From Marsupella aquatica (taxonomy: Eukaryota > Marchantiophyta), in assembly GCA_973895155.1 (NCBI GenBank), contig OZ316899.1, positions 13,020,001 to 13,084,000 of the forward strand: a DNA stretch of 64,000 bases. The letters run 5' to 3'. A program made the translations under genes and the position numbers. The notes below the pieces were generated by a model. The model did no database searches and was not told the DNA's origin. It was given only the letters and a program-made list of their open reading frames with translations. Position 1 is the stretch's first letter. Every line of letters begins with the position of its first letter. Below are positions 22,568-33,939 of the stretch, piece by piece.

Positions 22568-25500
22568 ATGGATTGTAATATGATCTGCAAAGAGTTGGGA
22601 GCCCCAAACATCTTGATCAAAATCAAGGGTTGTACTATCAAGATGGTCCTCATGGACGGGGGAGTAGGAGTCAACATCATAATGGAGGAGACGGTCCGTA
22701 AAATTGGGCTACCTCACATATCAACCCACAGCCCGCGCTATTCGGCTAGCGAATGGAGAAAGAGCCATGGTCTCCCCAAGAGGACCATGGCTGTACGGAG
22801 GCCGTGTGATCACGGATTGGGGAAAGAGAGAGTTAAGGTTTAGAACACCTGTGTACGAGTATCATGGGCAGTGGACGATTATGAAAGTGAAACTCCTCAA
22901 GGCCCTAAGAAATATGATTTGGAAACCTTGGAGGAAGAAGAACCAATATGATTGAGCTCATTTCATCCCTTTTGGAGGAGGATGTTTTCGGAGTAGAAGC
23001 AATTTGGGAGACTCACTTCTTGAATTACCCAAAGGAAATGTTACATGCAGCCATCACGATTCCATACAGCGCCCCAACAAACAAGCATCAAGTGGCAGTT
23101 ATTGATATGGAAGACATGGAGGATATGGCTCCGGCTAAGCAAGGAGCCAAATTGGGCACAACTATTCCAGAGCTGGCTGATTCACAACCCAAAGTTGAAA
23201 CTTCAAGGTAGAAGCATAAGAAGCGGGTCTCCTGGGACCCATCCATGTCGCCGCTAGATGAAGAGGCACTCCCAATCCCAAAACCAATCCCCGTTCCTCC
23301 AATGTACGGAGGTATCCGGTTAGCCAAACTAGATGCTAGTCTGGATCCCGGCTTGCGGGATCAGGTAGAAGTCATACGAAAGGAACATTACCGAAGTACA
23401 CCACCAGGATGGACAAGTCCTGCCTTTAACTTGGGCCATAATTTGAAGGGATATGCGGAGAAATCCATTCAATCATTACTCAAGGAACATGACGACGTGT
23501 TCGCTTGGAGCCATCACGGTCTCATCGGCATCTCCCCTGAGTTGGGAGAACACACAATTGACTTAAACTTGGGAGCTCATGCCGTGCGACAGAGGCAGCG
23601 GTGCATGAACCCACGTTACTCCATCCTAGTTAATAAAGAGATTGACCACCTCTTAGCTGCGGATATCATCTACCCGGTGATGGCTAGTGATTGGGTATCC
23701 CCCATCATCATTGTACCAAAGAAGGGAGGTACGGGCAAGAAACCCAAGATTTGCATCTGCTAGGACTATCGTAAGTTGAACGATACCACTAGGAAAGATC
23801 ATTACCCGTTACCATTTACGGACATGGTCTTGGATATGGTAGCCCGTAATGAGATCTATACGTTCCTTGATGGGTATTCAGGCTACAACCAAATCTGGAT
23901 CCGACTATTGGATCAACTTAAGACAATGTTCACCACGGAATGGGGGACATTTGCCTTCCGTAGGATGCCGTTTGGGTTATGTAACGCCCTGGCCATGTTC
24001 TAGAGACTCATGATGAATATTTTCCATGACTTCTTACAAGAATTTTGGGATATATTTATTGATGACTTTGCCATATTTGGGACCGTTGCCATGCACCCCG
24101 AGCATTTATGATGTACACTGCAACGGTGCAGGGAAGTTAATTTAAAGTTGCATCCGGCCAAGTGTTTTTTTGGCGTAGAGGAAGAAGTGCTACTCGGGCA
24201 TCGTGTTTCAAAACGGGGTATAGATGTGGATCAAGAGAAGGTAGCGGCTTGGATGGCGGTGGTATTCCCGTTGATCAAAAATCCATACGATCATTCCTTG
24301 GTTGTATTGGCACTATCGTCGCTTCATCAAGGACTTTGCCAAAATTGCACTACCACTAACGGAGATGATGAAGAAGGACGCAGTTATTGAGGAAACACCC
24401 CGAAGACGCATAGCCTTTGAGGAACTCAGGTGTCAACTCATCACAGCACCCATCATGGTAACCCTGGATTGGAATAAAGAATTCCATGTGTACGTTGATG
24501 TCTCAGGCTTTTGCATCGGGTCCATTTTGAGCCAGTTGGATGACGACGGTTGCAATCACCCCATCTATTTTGCTAGCCGTCAGTTGTTTGCAGCCGAGAA
24601 AAATTACTCCCCTACGGATTGGGAGGCTCTTGGAATTATCTATTTGTGCAAGAAGTTTTGACACTATTGGCTCAGATACAAAGTTATTTTCCATACGGAT
24701 CACGATAGCCTGAAGTATATGGTAAACAAAGCAGACATCACTAGACGGATAGCCAAATGGGTCTGCTCTTGCAAGAGTTTAATTACAAAGTTTGGGTTTA
24801 GCCAGGAAAGGCACACCTTAATGCAGATTTCTTTTCACGACTGGATGGAGTACCCGTCGATCAGCCTATCAATGATACCTTCCTGGATAGGAGTTGTTCT
24901 ACATAGGAGAGGGCACGCTCACCTGGTACGGACCACTCATTACTTTCCTCCTGACCGGACGCATACTCAACGGGATTAATCAAGAAGCCGCATTAGTGTT
25001 TTTACGCAAGGCCGGGCTGTACATGATGATACAAGGCTACTTGCATAAAGAAGGAGTTAACGAGAGGCTACAACGCTGCCTCAAATACAAGGAGACACTC
25101 ATCGTGATGCGGGCCTTACACAAGGAAGACGCGGGCGGCCATTTTGCGGCCATCACCACTGCCCAAAAAATACTGGATTTGGGGTATTGGTGGCCCACAC
25201 TACACTAGGATGTTCAGCAATTTATTAAGGGATGTGATTTGCGCCAACGGGCCGACGCCCCATAGAAGTCACACAACCACCCTCCTACCTCCGTACTTCC
25301 GCTTGCTCCATTTGAGAAATGGGGCATCAGTTACATTGGGCCATTTACATCGGTCACTTGCTGGCGTCGATGCAGGTACATCCTACTTGCTATTGATTAT
25401 TCAACCAAGTGGGTTGAAGCCCGAGCTACAATAAAAGATGATGCAGTCACTAGCGCTAGGTTCCTATATGAACAGATATTTACCCGCTTTGGGCCGCCAT

Positions 25501-25749
25501 GGGAGATAGTGACAGGGGTACGCACTTCATCAACAAGACAATGGAACGCCTTACTGAATGCTACCTGGTCAAACACCGCAAGACCACCCCGTACCATCCT
25601 AATGCCAACGGACTGACGGAAAGAGCGAACAGGATCATTGGAAAGATTCTCAACAAAACTATAGTTGCACACAAGACGGACTAGGATGACAAGCTATACG
25701 CCATTGTATACTCATACAACTTGGCCTACAAGACTACTACTAGTCATAG
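22568..25749 (+). pseudogene. pol: pol of gypsy copy B, up to the solo LTR insertion
   Basis: Protease (VLMDGGVGVNII), a 640-bp spacer that copy A has lost, RT (DWVSPIIIVPKKGG, RMPFGLCNALAMF, FIDDFAIF), RNase H with the SRQLFAAEKNYSPTD segment, and integrase with SDRGTHF and LTERANRIIG. Stops at 23761, 24001, 24108, 24659 and 25681 and frameshifts near 22700, 24280 and 24770 break it. Coding resumes at 29687 after the inserted LTR. Confidence 0.87.
25745..25749. repeat. Target site duplication (left), solo LTR
   Basis: CATAG directly before the LTR; the perfect second copy is at 29682-29686. Confidence 0.9.
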
Positions 25750-26648
25750 TGTCACATCGTCAGCCTAGGCCTTAACCCGAGTTTTGGCTTAGACAGGCAC
25801 ATCCTTCGTTAGTATGAGGGTTCGAGCAAGGAGGGACGCACGGACTGCACCTAACTCCTATAATCTAGCGCTAAGTGCAACTACTGTTACTTACATACAC
25901 TTCCTAGGTATGATTTGTGTTCCGCCGCCAGAACATACCTTAGTCGATAGCGGGATTGACCCCGGCTTACGGGCTTCTAAGCCTTTGTGCTATCCGCCTT
26001 TGATCCGGATCCAAAGATATGGGCATTCAACCCGGACTCGCAGCCACTCCTCCGTGACTTGCACCCCGTGCATGGCTTGGGTAGTGCGCTCGGCCAAGCA
26101 TTGGCACCCATACACGAGATTCATACATGAACACACACACACAAGCATACAATCTCGGTTTACACAAAGGAAATAATGGGAAAGGATTTTACTTCATGAG
26201 TTGACATACACTTATACTTGGTTGACCCGATAGCTCTTGAATGAACAGGTCCAAGGCCGAGGGGCGTACACTACAACAGAGCCTGGCTCCGCACTCGCCC
26301 AACGAGCTTAGTCGTACCCCCTCCCCTTGGTACTCTTTCACTCACAGAGGTCGGGACTCCCTGCACATACCGCGGATGTCCAACTCTGAGACTAGAAAAC
26401 CCCCCTGCCTCTATCGAGGGGTGCACTAAATACTAAGGGCTGAGGACCGGAGTGGCCTTGTGCCCAAATATTCACTAACTAAGATCCTAACTAAGCTGGC
26501 TGTCAGGCCGGAAAATGGCTTGTCTTATTTAGAAGATTCTAATCTACGCAGGCCAGATAGTATGGCAGCGCCGCTTTAACTAGGGCAGGCGCTTGTCCCT
26601 ATAGCCTGATTTAGCTACACCTAACTCTATTTTAATCTTACTCCGCCA

Positions 26649-29163
26649 CTAATGCCTAGCATGCTTGCCAGAGCCGCCCGAGTGGGAGCGACTATCCCGT
26701 TGCCTTCTGAGTCTGTTGGCATCCTGCTTGAGTAGCTGGACCTGGTCCAGCAGAGATTTGTTCTCTCGCTTTGCCGCGTCCATTTCCTTTGTGGCTTCCT
26801 GGCATGCCTCCTCCAATTGCTAGGCATTGCTTGTCAGCTTATCCACCAACTGGGCCTGCTTTGTGGCTTCTCCTTGGAGCCGTGCCACTTCCGCCTTCAG
26901 GGCGTCTATCTCGGTTGCATCTCGCTGGGACCGAGCATCGGCCTCCTCTACATCCTTTTGCCAGTTGACAACTTGCCCCTTCAAACCGTCAATCTGGGTC
27001 CGGAGCCGTGCGATCTCGGAGTCTTTTCCGAACCCGGCCTGCTCTGCTAAGGTTGCCCGGGCCCTGGCTTCAGCAACCTGATCCTCCATGGCCATTACCT
27101 GAGGTTGCAGTTGTTGGAGTTCAGTCTCCAGGGCCACCACTTTGTCCTTCAGGTAGGCAGACTAAACCCCGTACCGCTCTATTCTTTGCGCCGTCTCAGC
27201 CTGCGCATGTGCTACCTTTACAGCCGCAACCAACTCCTGGTTGAAGAAGTAGACCACCTTCCATACCATGTATTCCTCGGTATCCCGTGCAATTTGTTGA
27301 GAGAAATCTCCCAACAACCCGTTCAGAAACGTGCCCGGTGCAAAGAGTTTTGGGTGGTCTAGACTATGCCCCTCCAAATTTGGGCAAGGACAGACCCCAG
27401 CCCACGCGGGAGTTGGAGTGGAAACGTCCAGCCCTTGAGGTAAGTCGGTCAAAGGGGCTGGTTCCACTAGGGCTAGGTGGTTCTCTTGCATAGTTGTGGG
27501 GGTGGCAGGATCTCCTCGGCCACTGTAGTGTCAGGTTTGGATCTGGCCTCAGCCGGCCCGACTTCAATTGCGTTGATCTGGTTAATCACGTCCAGGGTCG
27601 CGATAACTGCATCTATGGGTACGCTTGGCGAGGAGATAGCGGCTGCCAGGCTTTGGGCCTTGGGCTGCGGTTGCCTCTCCTGGGCCGGGAATACCCACTT
27701 TGATGGGGTCAATTCAGTCTCATTGCTACGGAGGAGGCTTCGGCGGTCAAAACGGACATACCACTCGATGATGATCTTGATGTGGCTTGCAAAGTACGTC
27801 TTTCCGCCAAGGTATAAGGTCTTCCTTCTCCGCTCCATCTCCTCGTGGAACTTCTTGACAAAGAAGGACGCCCACCTCCTAGGCTGAAAGTTCTCTACTT
27901 GTATGACCTGGGCGGCGGATATTTTGCCCCGTGGTTCCATTATGTGGAGGGCATGTCGCTGGAACTCCAGGCGTTCTGCTACCTCCGGGATGAGGCACGT
28001 CCTCATCAAGAATCCGTTGTCCACTGCTCCCTCGGTCGGGAAGCTAGAGGACTGGTATTTAGCTCCCTTGCCCCTAGGAGCCCGCAACTCTACCCAATTT
28101 ATTCCTTTAGGTAGGCCAAAAATCATCTTCAGACATGCCTCATTGAGACGCATCACTCTCTCGTGCGCTCAGGTTTGTTGGTGGGCCTCGTCAAAGTTTT
28201 GAATGAACTCCGTCATATCCTGCCCATAGTACCTACTTCCATTCCAAGGGAGAGAGGCGAGGTGCTCAAACCCTTGGGTCTTCAGGTAGCATGCATGCTC
28301 GGGGTGGAGGATGTTCTTGTGAACATTCTCCCCCGTGCGATGCATGGTCAGCTTGGCCACTGCGATCGTGGCCAAAGGCAGCCCGGATACAGCTGCGGGT
28401 TCTTTTCTCTTCCTACCCTGGGACTGATTCCCGGGGTGACTAGAAGAGGGGGACATCTCCCCATCCTCCCGGTCAGGTGGCGGTAGTGCTATTGCCGTGA
28501 GTATCGGTGCGGGGGCTGCTACAGTCACCGTGTTATCCCCTTGGGCTTGTTGGAGTGGCGTCGGGTTGCTTGGCGCATGCTGATTTGTACCCCGCGGCCG
28601 TCGGTTCAGGGGAGGGTGAGCCTCCTTGTCTTTGGAGCTAATATTTACCGCATTTACCACGGATCACACCTGGAGAGGTGGTGCGACCGGTGGTGGAGAT
28701 TGGCTTGGCTGAGGCCAAGGCGGTGTTGGCATAGGTACCAATGGATTGGCGCTAGTTGCAGCTGGGGGAGGTGCCATTAGATTTAGCAAGTCCCTGGGGA
28801 AGTCAAGTGTTGTTCCCGGTGTCGTTAAGATAGGAGTCTTGCTTGTTTGGGCAGGGCCGAACTGACAATCTATGGATGCTTGAACCCGGGCGGGGATATG
28901 GTCGTAGTGGTGCGGCTGCAAGTCTATCATGCCCGGGAGATGGTAAACCCTGTCCGGAAGCCATAGGAGCGCTTCCCGGAAACCGACGTACTTCTCATCA
29001 ACAAAGAAGTACTCGCTGATTTTGTCGACTTGGCAAAGCTCACTCTGGAATGGGAGGTTGAAATTGTGTTATAGTGATTACGGCTGGCTAAGCGAATGGC
29101 TCTCTCGTAACCTCGTTCGGTCTTGTATCGGCGCGGGTTGACTTCGGCTAAGTGACTTCCCAC
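26649..29163 (-). pseudogene. LTR-resident coiled-coil protein in the solo LTR (broken)
   Basis: Starts with ATG at 29163 (MGSHLAEVNPRRYKTERGYE), the only copy here with a clean ATG at this place. The domain order matches the other four copies, ending GSGKHARH then stop. A central stretch of 227 codons (27473-28156) and the coiled coil (26820-27140) are open; frameshifts near 29060, 28930 and 27480 and stops near 28167, 27161 and 26820 separate the pieces. The patch VNAVNISSKDKE replaces VVNVVDLSNDEDD. Confidence 0.73.
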
Positions 29164-29316
29164 GGATAGGAATTGCAGCCAAAATCAAAGGGCCAAACTG
29201 GACAACATCATGACAGACATCCAGGAGTGACAGTGGACGACCAAGGATGGACGAAGTGGCTGAGATTGAAGCTGGTGCGCGGAAGGAGTGTGGGTGTAAT
29301 ACGAGAGAATGGCCCT

Positions 29317-29325
29317 CCTTTTATA
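29317..29325 (-). promoter_or_regulatory. TATA box in the solo LTR
   Basis: TATAAAAGG on the minus strand, about 357 bp from the LTR start, at the equivalent place of the other LTR TATA boxes. Confidence 0.62.
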
Positions 29326-29681
29326 CTTTGAGAGCGCATCGTTTGACTGGCCCCTCCTCCCTCCCTATAGGCCAAGCTTTTCACGCTCACAGTGTACTGG
29401 CCACTCGCGGGTCTGGTTCAGAGCGTGTCAGCGGCCGCCTCCAAGAATTTGTTATACGGACCCGAAGCGTCCCCTTACACGCTCGTAACCCGGGAGTACG
29501 AATGACGCTCCGCCGCCATCCCGAACGTAAATGCCCCTTATTAACTAATGATTCCCTAGTCATAAGTACTACCTACTTAGTGTCGTTATGCTAATAACTA
29601 CGGCCTACGGTGCCCCTAATGCGTGTGCTAAGCACGGGCTAGGCCGAATCAATCATTAACCACCATGCTGGCGGCATCACA

Positions 29682-29686
29682 CATAG
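29682..29686. repeat. Target site duplication (right), solo LTR
   Basis: CATAG, identical to 25745-25749. Confidence 0.9.
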
Positions 29687-30146
29687 TCCGTACTTCCTCA
29701 TGTTCAGACAACACTCTAGTTTTGGTCAAGTTTGAAATCCACACGCCACGAGTGAGTATTCGGGATTGCTTACCCAAAGCCAAAAGTTCTGAAGAACTTT
29801 TGGCTTTGGGTAAGCCAGGCATGCAGCAAAGCAGCACAACAAAGGACTACAAAAAGTAGACATCGTGACAGGGGATCTGGTCCTCCTGTACAATAGCAGA
29901 TACATGCAATTTCCTGGGAAGCTGCATACTCGCTAGTTGGGACCTTTCCTTGTCAATCAGATATACCCAAACGGATCCATCAAACTTGCAACGTACGCCG
30001 ACAATTTACTTCTAACGCGAGTCAGTTACGATCGTGTGCAAAAGTACCATCATCAAGATGATACCGCCAATAGTGATGTTCACAAGGACGCTTCACAGGT
30101 AAGTAGGGAGCTATGTGACGCCGCCAGCACGGCTGGTAATGAGTAA
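29687..30146 (+). pseudogene. pol: End of integrase, gypsy copy B
   Basis: Resumes the integrase gene after the inserted LTR with SPYFL-type residues. A local rearrangement follows: an inverted duplicate around 29775-29815, where GCTTACCCAAAGCCAAAAG is followed by its reverse complement. Then come DIVTGDLVLLYNSRY and FPGKLHTR, a stop (TAG for TGG, 29934), and GPFLVNQIYPNGSIKLATYA. The stop codon lies inside the 3' LTR. Confidence 0.78.
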
Positions 30147-30477
30147 TCCGGCCTAAATCGTGTTGAGCACGTACGGAGTAGGCTTAGTAGTCTGTAAGCA
30201 TTAACATAGCGACACAAAATTATTTAGTTAGTAATGATGAATAGGACAAGTTTAGTCAATAAAGAACATTCACACTTGGGCTGGCGGTGCAGTGCTAAAC
30301 ATACTACCGGGTTACGAGTGTGTTATAGTTGTCTAACTTGGGTCTGTATAACTGATTAGGGAAGCGGCCCTCTGTCACGCCCTAACCCGGACCTGTGGAG
30401 TGGCCGGTACACTGTAAGCGTGAGGAGCTCGGCCTATCACAAACAAGAGGAATCGATCGGTCGACATGCCACCAAGG

Positions 30478-30486
30478 TATAAAAGG
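30478..30486 (+). promoter_or_regulatory. TATA box in 3' LTR of copy B
   Basis: TATAAAAGG, 365 bp from the LTR start. Confidence 0.65.
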
Positions 30487-30662
30487 CGGACTCTTCCCCA
30501 TCTTCGGTCACTAGTGCACTCCGCATGCCAACGTTGATCCTAGCTCTTTTTGTTCCTTCCTTAGCGATCCAACATACCTCGTCATATGTTTGTCACGGTT
30601 ATGTCCAGTTTTGCCATTTGCTTTTGGTTCCAATTTCTGGGTATTGGTAACCATCTTGCAAA

Positions 30663-33175
30663 AATGCTTGCTAAGCAAACCCGCGCAGGTAAAAATCCAA
30701 AAGATAGTACAAACAGCTTATCCGTTTGAGCGGGCACTCTCACTACAACAACAACCTCAACCTTCCCTTTGAGAGCAAATACTGCCGGGACGAGGAGATC
30801 GCCAAATTCTTCTTTGACAAAACAAAGTACCTCGGCTTTGGAGAAGCACTCCTTCAACTTCTAGATGAAGACTTTGACGATATACTTGCCAAGGTGCAGT
30901 CCTTCCTTGACTATCAATTTGGCAGTCCGAATCCGGGCGGGTCATCAATCCTAGCATCACTTGGCTTTCCATCCAATCTTCTGAGTCCTATGGCGCCCCC
31001 GCCAGCTACACTTGCAGCCAACTTGCAAGCACCAACACAAACACTGCCTCAACCTCCATCAAGCCATTTCCCTCCACCAGTCGCACCCTCTGCTCACGTG
31101 CGGTCCGTGGTAAATGTGGTCAATCTCAACTTGGAGGATGAGGCCCCTCCCCTCAACCACAACCCAACGGGTACCTATCGCATTGGGACAGCACCACCAC
31201 CTCAGCAAGCCCAAACTAGGGAGGAAATCTCGGTGGACAACGCGGTAATGGTGGCAGTCCGGGCACCAGTACTTATGGTAGTAGCCCTGCCACCACCGGA
31301 TAGGGAAGATGGGGAGATGTCCCCCTCCATGAGTCACCCCGGGAACCAGCCTTTGAGGTAGGAAGAGGAAGGAACCGGTCACAATATCTAGCGTACCTTT
31401 GGCCAAAGTGGCAGTGGCCAAACTGACAATGCATCGCATGGGGGAGAATGTCCATAAAAACATTCTCCATCCAAAGCATGCATGTTACCTCAAGACCCAG
31501 GGGTTTGAACACCTTGTCGCCCTCCTTTGGAACACTTGCAGGTACTACGGGCAAGACATGACAGAGTTCATCCAGAACTTCAATGAAGCCCATCGACAGA
31601 CCCGTGCGCACGGACGAGTGATGTCCCTGAATGAAGCACGGCTTAAACTCATCTTTGGCCTACCCGAGGGAGACAAGCGGGTAGAATTACGGGCGCCAGG
31701 GGGCAAGGGAGCCAAGTACTAGTCCTCTAGCTTCCCAGTCGAGGGTTTGGTGGACAACGGCTTCCTGATGAGGACATGCCTCATCCCAGAGATTGCAGAG
31801 CGGCTGGAGTTTCAGCGGTACGCCCTCCACATGATAGAGCCGTGGGGCGAGATATTCGTCGCCCAGGTGATCCAGGTCAAGAACTACCGGCCTAGAAAGT
31901 GGGCTTCATTCTTTGTCAAGAAGTTCCACGAGGAGATGGAGTGACAAAGGAAGACCTTGTACCTTGGGGGGAAGGCGTACCTTGCAAGCCACATTGAGAT
32001 CAACATTGAGTGGTACGCCCATTTTGATCAACAAACCCTTCTGTGACTCAACAAGCCCAAAGTCACCCCGACCTAGTGGGTCTTCCCGGCGCAGGAAAGG
32101 CGATCGCAGCCCAAATCCCGGAGCTCAGCGCCCGTGGTGCCCGCCTCCACTCTGACCCCGCAAACCACTACTGAAGCTCCTTCCCCCGTACCAAACGCAG
32201 TTGTCATTGCGACCCTGGATGCAATCAACCAGGCCCACACAGTCATTGAGGTTGGCCCGGTTGAGGCCGGCCCCAAGCCTGAACCCAAGGCCGTAACCCT
32301 AGAGGAAGCCGCGGTACCCTCCGCACCTGTCCAAGTGGATCCCCTTGCTGGACACCCGTCCCCGTCTACCCTTACTACCCCGGGGCTGGACATAACAACC
32401 CCTGCCTCTGCCCGGGTGGAGGTATGTCCTTGTCCTTAACCCGAGTGGTCACAGCTTGGTGAACCCGAAACTCTTTGCACCGGGCACGTATTTGAATGGG
32501 TTGCTGGGCAACTTCTCCCAACAGATTAGTCAGGAAATGGGGGAGTTCATGGCCCGCAAGGTGGCCTACTTCTTTAGCCAAGAGTTGGTGGCGACGGCAA
32601 AAGCAAGACAGGCACAGGCTGAAGCCACAACAAAGATTGAGCGGTACCAGGTTGAAACAGCCCAACTCTTAGACAAAGCTTCACACCGGGATACCAAGTT
32701 ACAACTTCTCCAGCCTCAGCTTATGACTGCCCTCATCCAGGTCGTTGACACCAAAGCCAAGTTAACCTTGGCCGAGCAAGCTGGAGCCATAAAGGACTCC
32801 AAAATCTCACGGCTTTGGGCCCAGATTGACAGTTTGAAAGGGCAAGTTGTCATCTAGAAAAAGGATATAGAGGAGGCCAATGCTTGGGCTCAAAGGGATA
32901 CAGCCAAAGTGGATGCCCTGAAAGCAAAGGTGGCACGGCTTCAGCAAGAAGCCACTAAACAAGACCAACTGGTGGCGCAGCTGACGAACGATGCCCAACA
33001 ATTGGAAGAGGCATGCTAGGAGGCAGCAGAGGAGATAGACGCGATGAAGTGGGAGAACAAATCTCTCCTAGACCAAGTCCAGATTCTCAAGCAGGATGCC
33101 AATCAATTGAGGAGGCAACGGGACGGCCGCTCCAAGTTCCACCCGAGAGGTCTGGCAAACGTACCAGACATTAGG
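30663..33175 (+). pseudogene. LTR-resident coiled-coil protein, 3' LTR of copy B (broken)
   Basis: Full-length relic: N-terminal block with EEIAKFFFDKTKYLGFGEAL, a Pro/Gln-rich linker, the patch VVNVVNLNLEDE, the conserved HRMGENVHKNILHPKH domain, DNGFLMRTCLIPEIAERLEF, a second linker, then LNGLLGNFSQQISQEMGEFM and a long coiled coil. Stops at 31720, 31942, 32044, 32074, 32437, 32855 and 33016 and a frameshift near 31360 break it. The conserved block differs from copy A mainly at scattered residues, so it evolved as protein before decay. Confidence 0.75.
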
Positions 33176-33459
33176 CGGTGTGGCGGATTTAGAATAGTGT
33201 AGGTTTAGCCACGGAAATTGGACACTTCCGACAAGTGCCAAAACTAGTTAGCGGCGCTATCAACCTTTCTTTAGCGTAGCATCTTAGAGTAAAGACAAGT
33301 TGTTTTGCGGCCTGGCAGTTAGCTGAAATTAGCATAGGTTAGAATTTGAGCATGTGACCGTTTTTGACCACGGCTCTTAGTTAGTATTTAGTGCATCCCC
33401 GATAAAGGCAAGGGGATTTTAGGTTCAGAAACGGGTATCCGCAAGATGTGCGGGGAGTC

Positions 33460-33740
33460 TCAACTTGTTCTTGAATCAGTCTGCAATGACCTCATGAGCT
33501 ACATGTTTTGCATCCAACAAAGTGGAACTCGAGGGGGAACAAGCAGATATGCAAATTTGTTTGGCCCAAAGTGGTAGAGGTGACGGTTGATGACCACGGA
33601 GAAAGGTGCTAACTTAGAAGAGTCCATCAATGGTGGCAAAATCTCCATTGGATCAACATGTTTCCTCTGACAATGAGTCTTCAAACCAAAATCTAGTGCC
33701 TTGTTGGTACTCAAAGACCTTGTCTCTCAACGCTGAGCAG
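33460..33740 (-). pseudogene. N-terminal block of the ParB-methyltransferase relic
   Basis: Reads FSVVINRHLYHFGPNKFAYL and LVPPRVPLCWMQNM, matching YSIVINRRLFPFGNDKFGFP and LAPPRIPLCRMRNM in element I (42090-42140). It is the part of the gene missing from 15800-17362 and was displaced by insertion of gypsy copy B; about 30-40 bp are lost at the junction. Sequence 33741-33860 shows no further coding match. Confidence 0.72.
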
Positions 33741-33867
33741 CTGCAAACTACAAAGCTTGAGAAGAGATGGGCTCTAGGGATGCAAAATTTGCCATCAGCT
33801 GATAAAGAAAATGGAAGGGCCTAATGCACAAACGAAGCGCTGAAGTGGGTACGATGACTTCTAATTG

Positions 33868-33939
33868 GTATCCAAAGTCAGATTAGAGGGAGTATCTAAA
33901 GTCAAATTAGAGAGGGTATCCAAAGTAAGAATAGAGGAG
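33868..33939 (+). repeat. Three 24-bp tandem units
   Basis: Units starting GTATCCAAAGT recur at 33868, 33892 and 33916, each followed by an ATTAGAG-like block; a decayed fourth lies near 33970. From 33940 to 34900 I see no gene, only AT-rich unique-looking sequence. Confidence 0.6.

Larger units (their letters stand above)
25750..29681 (-). mobile_element. Solo LTR of the gypsy family, reverse orientation
   Basis: 3932 bp, read on the minus strand from TGTGATGCCGCC (ending at 29681) to GTGACA (at 25750). It is flanked by perfect CATAG duplications, and no interior or second LTR is attached, so it is the product of LTR-LTR recombination. It interrupts the integrase gene of copy B. Nearly the same length as the complete copy A LTR (3929 bp), it belongs to a third lineage of the family. 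25750-26648 is its non-coding tail; 29164-29681 holds the promoter region. Confidence 0.93.
17363..33459 (+). mobile_element. Ty3/gypsy retrotransposon copy B, nested in the ParB-methyltransferase relic
   Basis: 5' LTR 17363-20259, interior 20260-30113, 3' LTR 30114-33459 (3' end lost). The interior is interrupted by a solo LTR at 25750-29681. The sequence is of the same family as copy A but a different lineage. The expected 5-bp duplication on the left is ATGGG (17358-17362); the right copy is lost because the 3' LTR stops about 400 bp short. The host gene relic resumes immediately after 33459. Confidence 0.88.
30114..33459 (+). repeat. 3' LTR of gypsy copy B (3' end missing)
   Basis: Begins TGTGACGCCGCCAGC and keeps the promoter and full LTR gene that the 5' LTR has lost. 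It stops at about 33459, after GCGGGGAGTC; compared with the 5' LTR about 600 bp of the tail are lost. The host gene relic follows directly. Confidence 0.85.
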
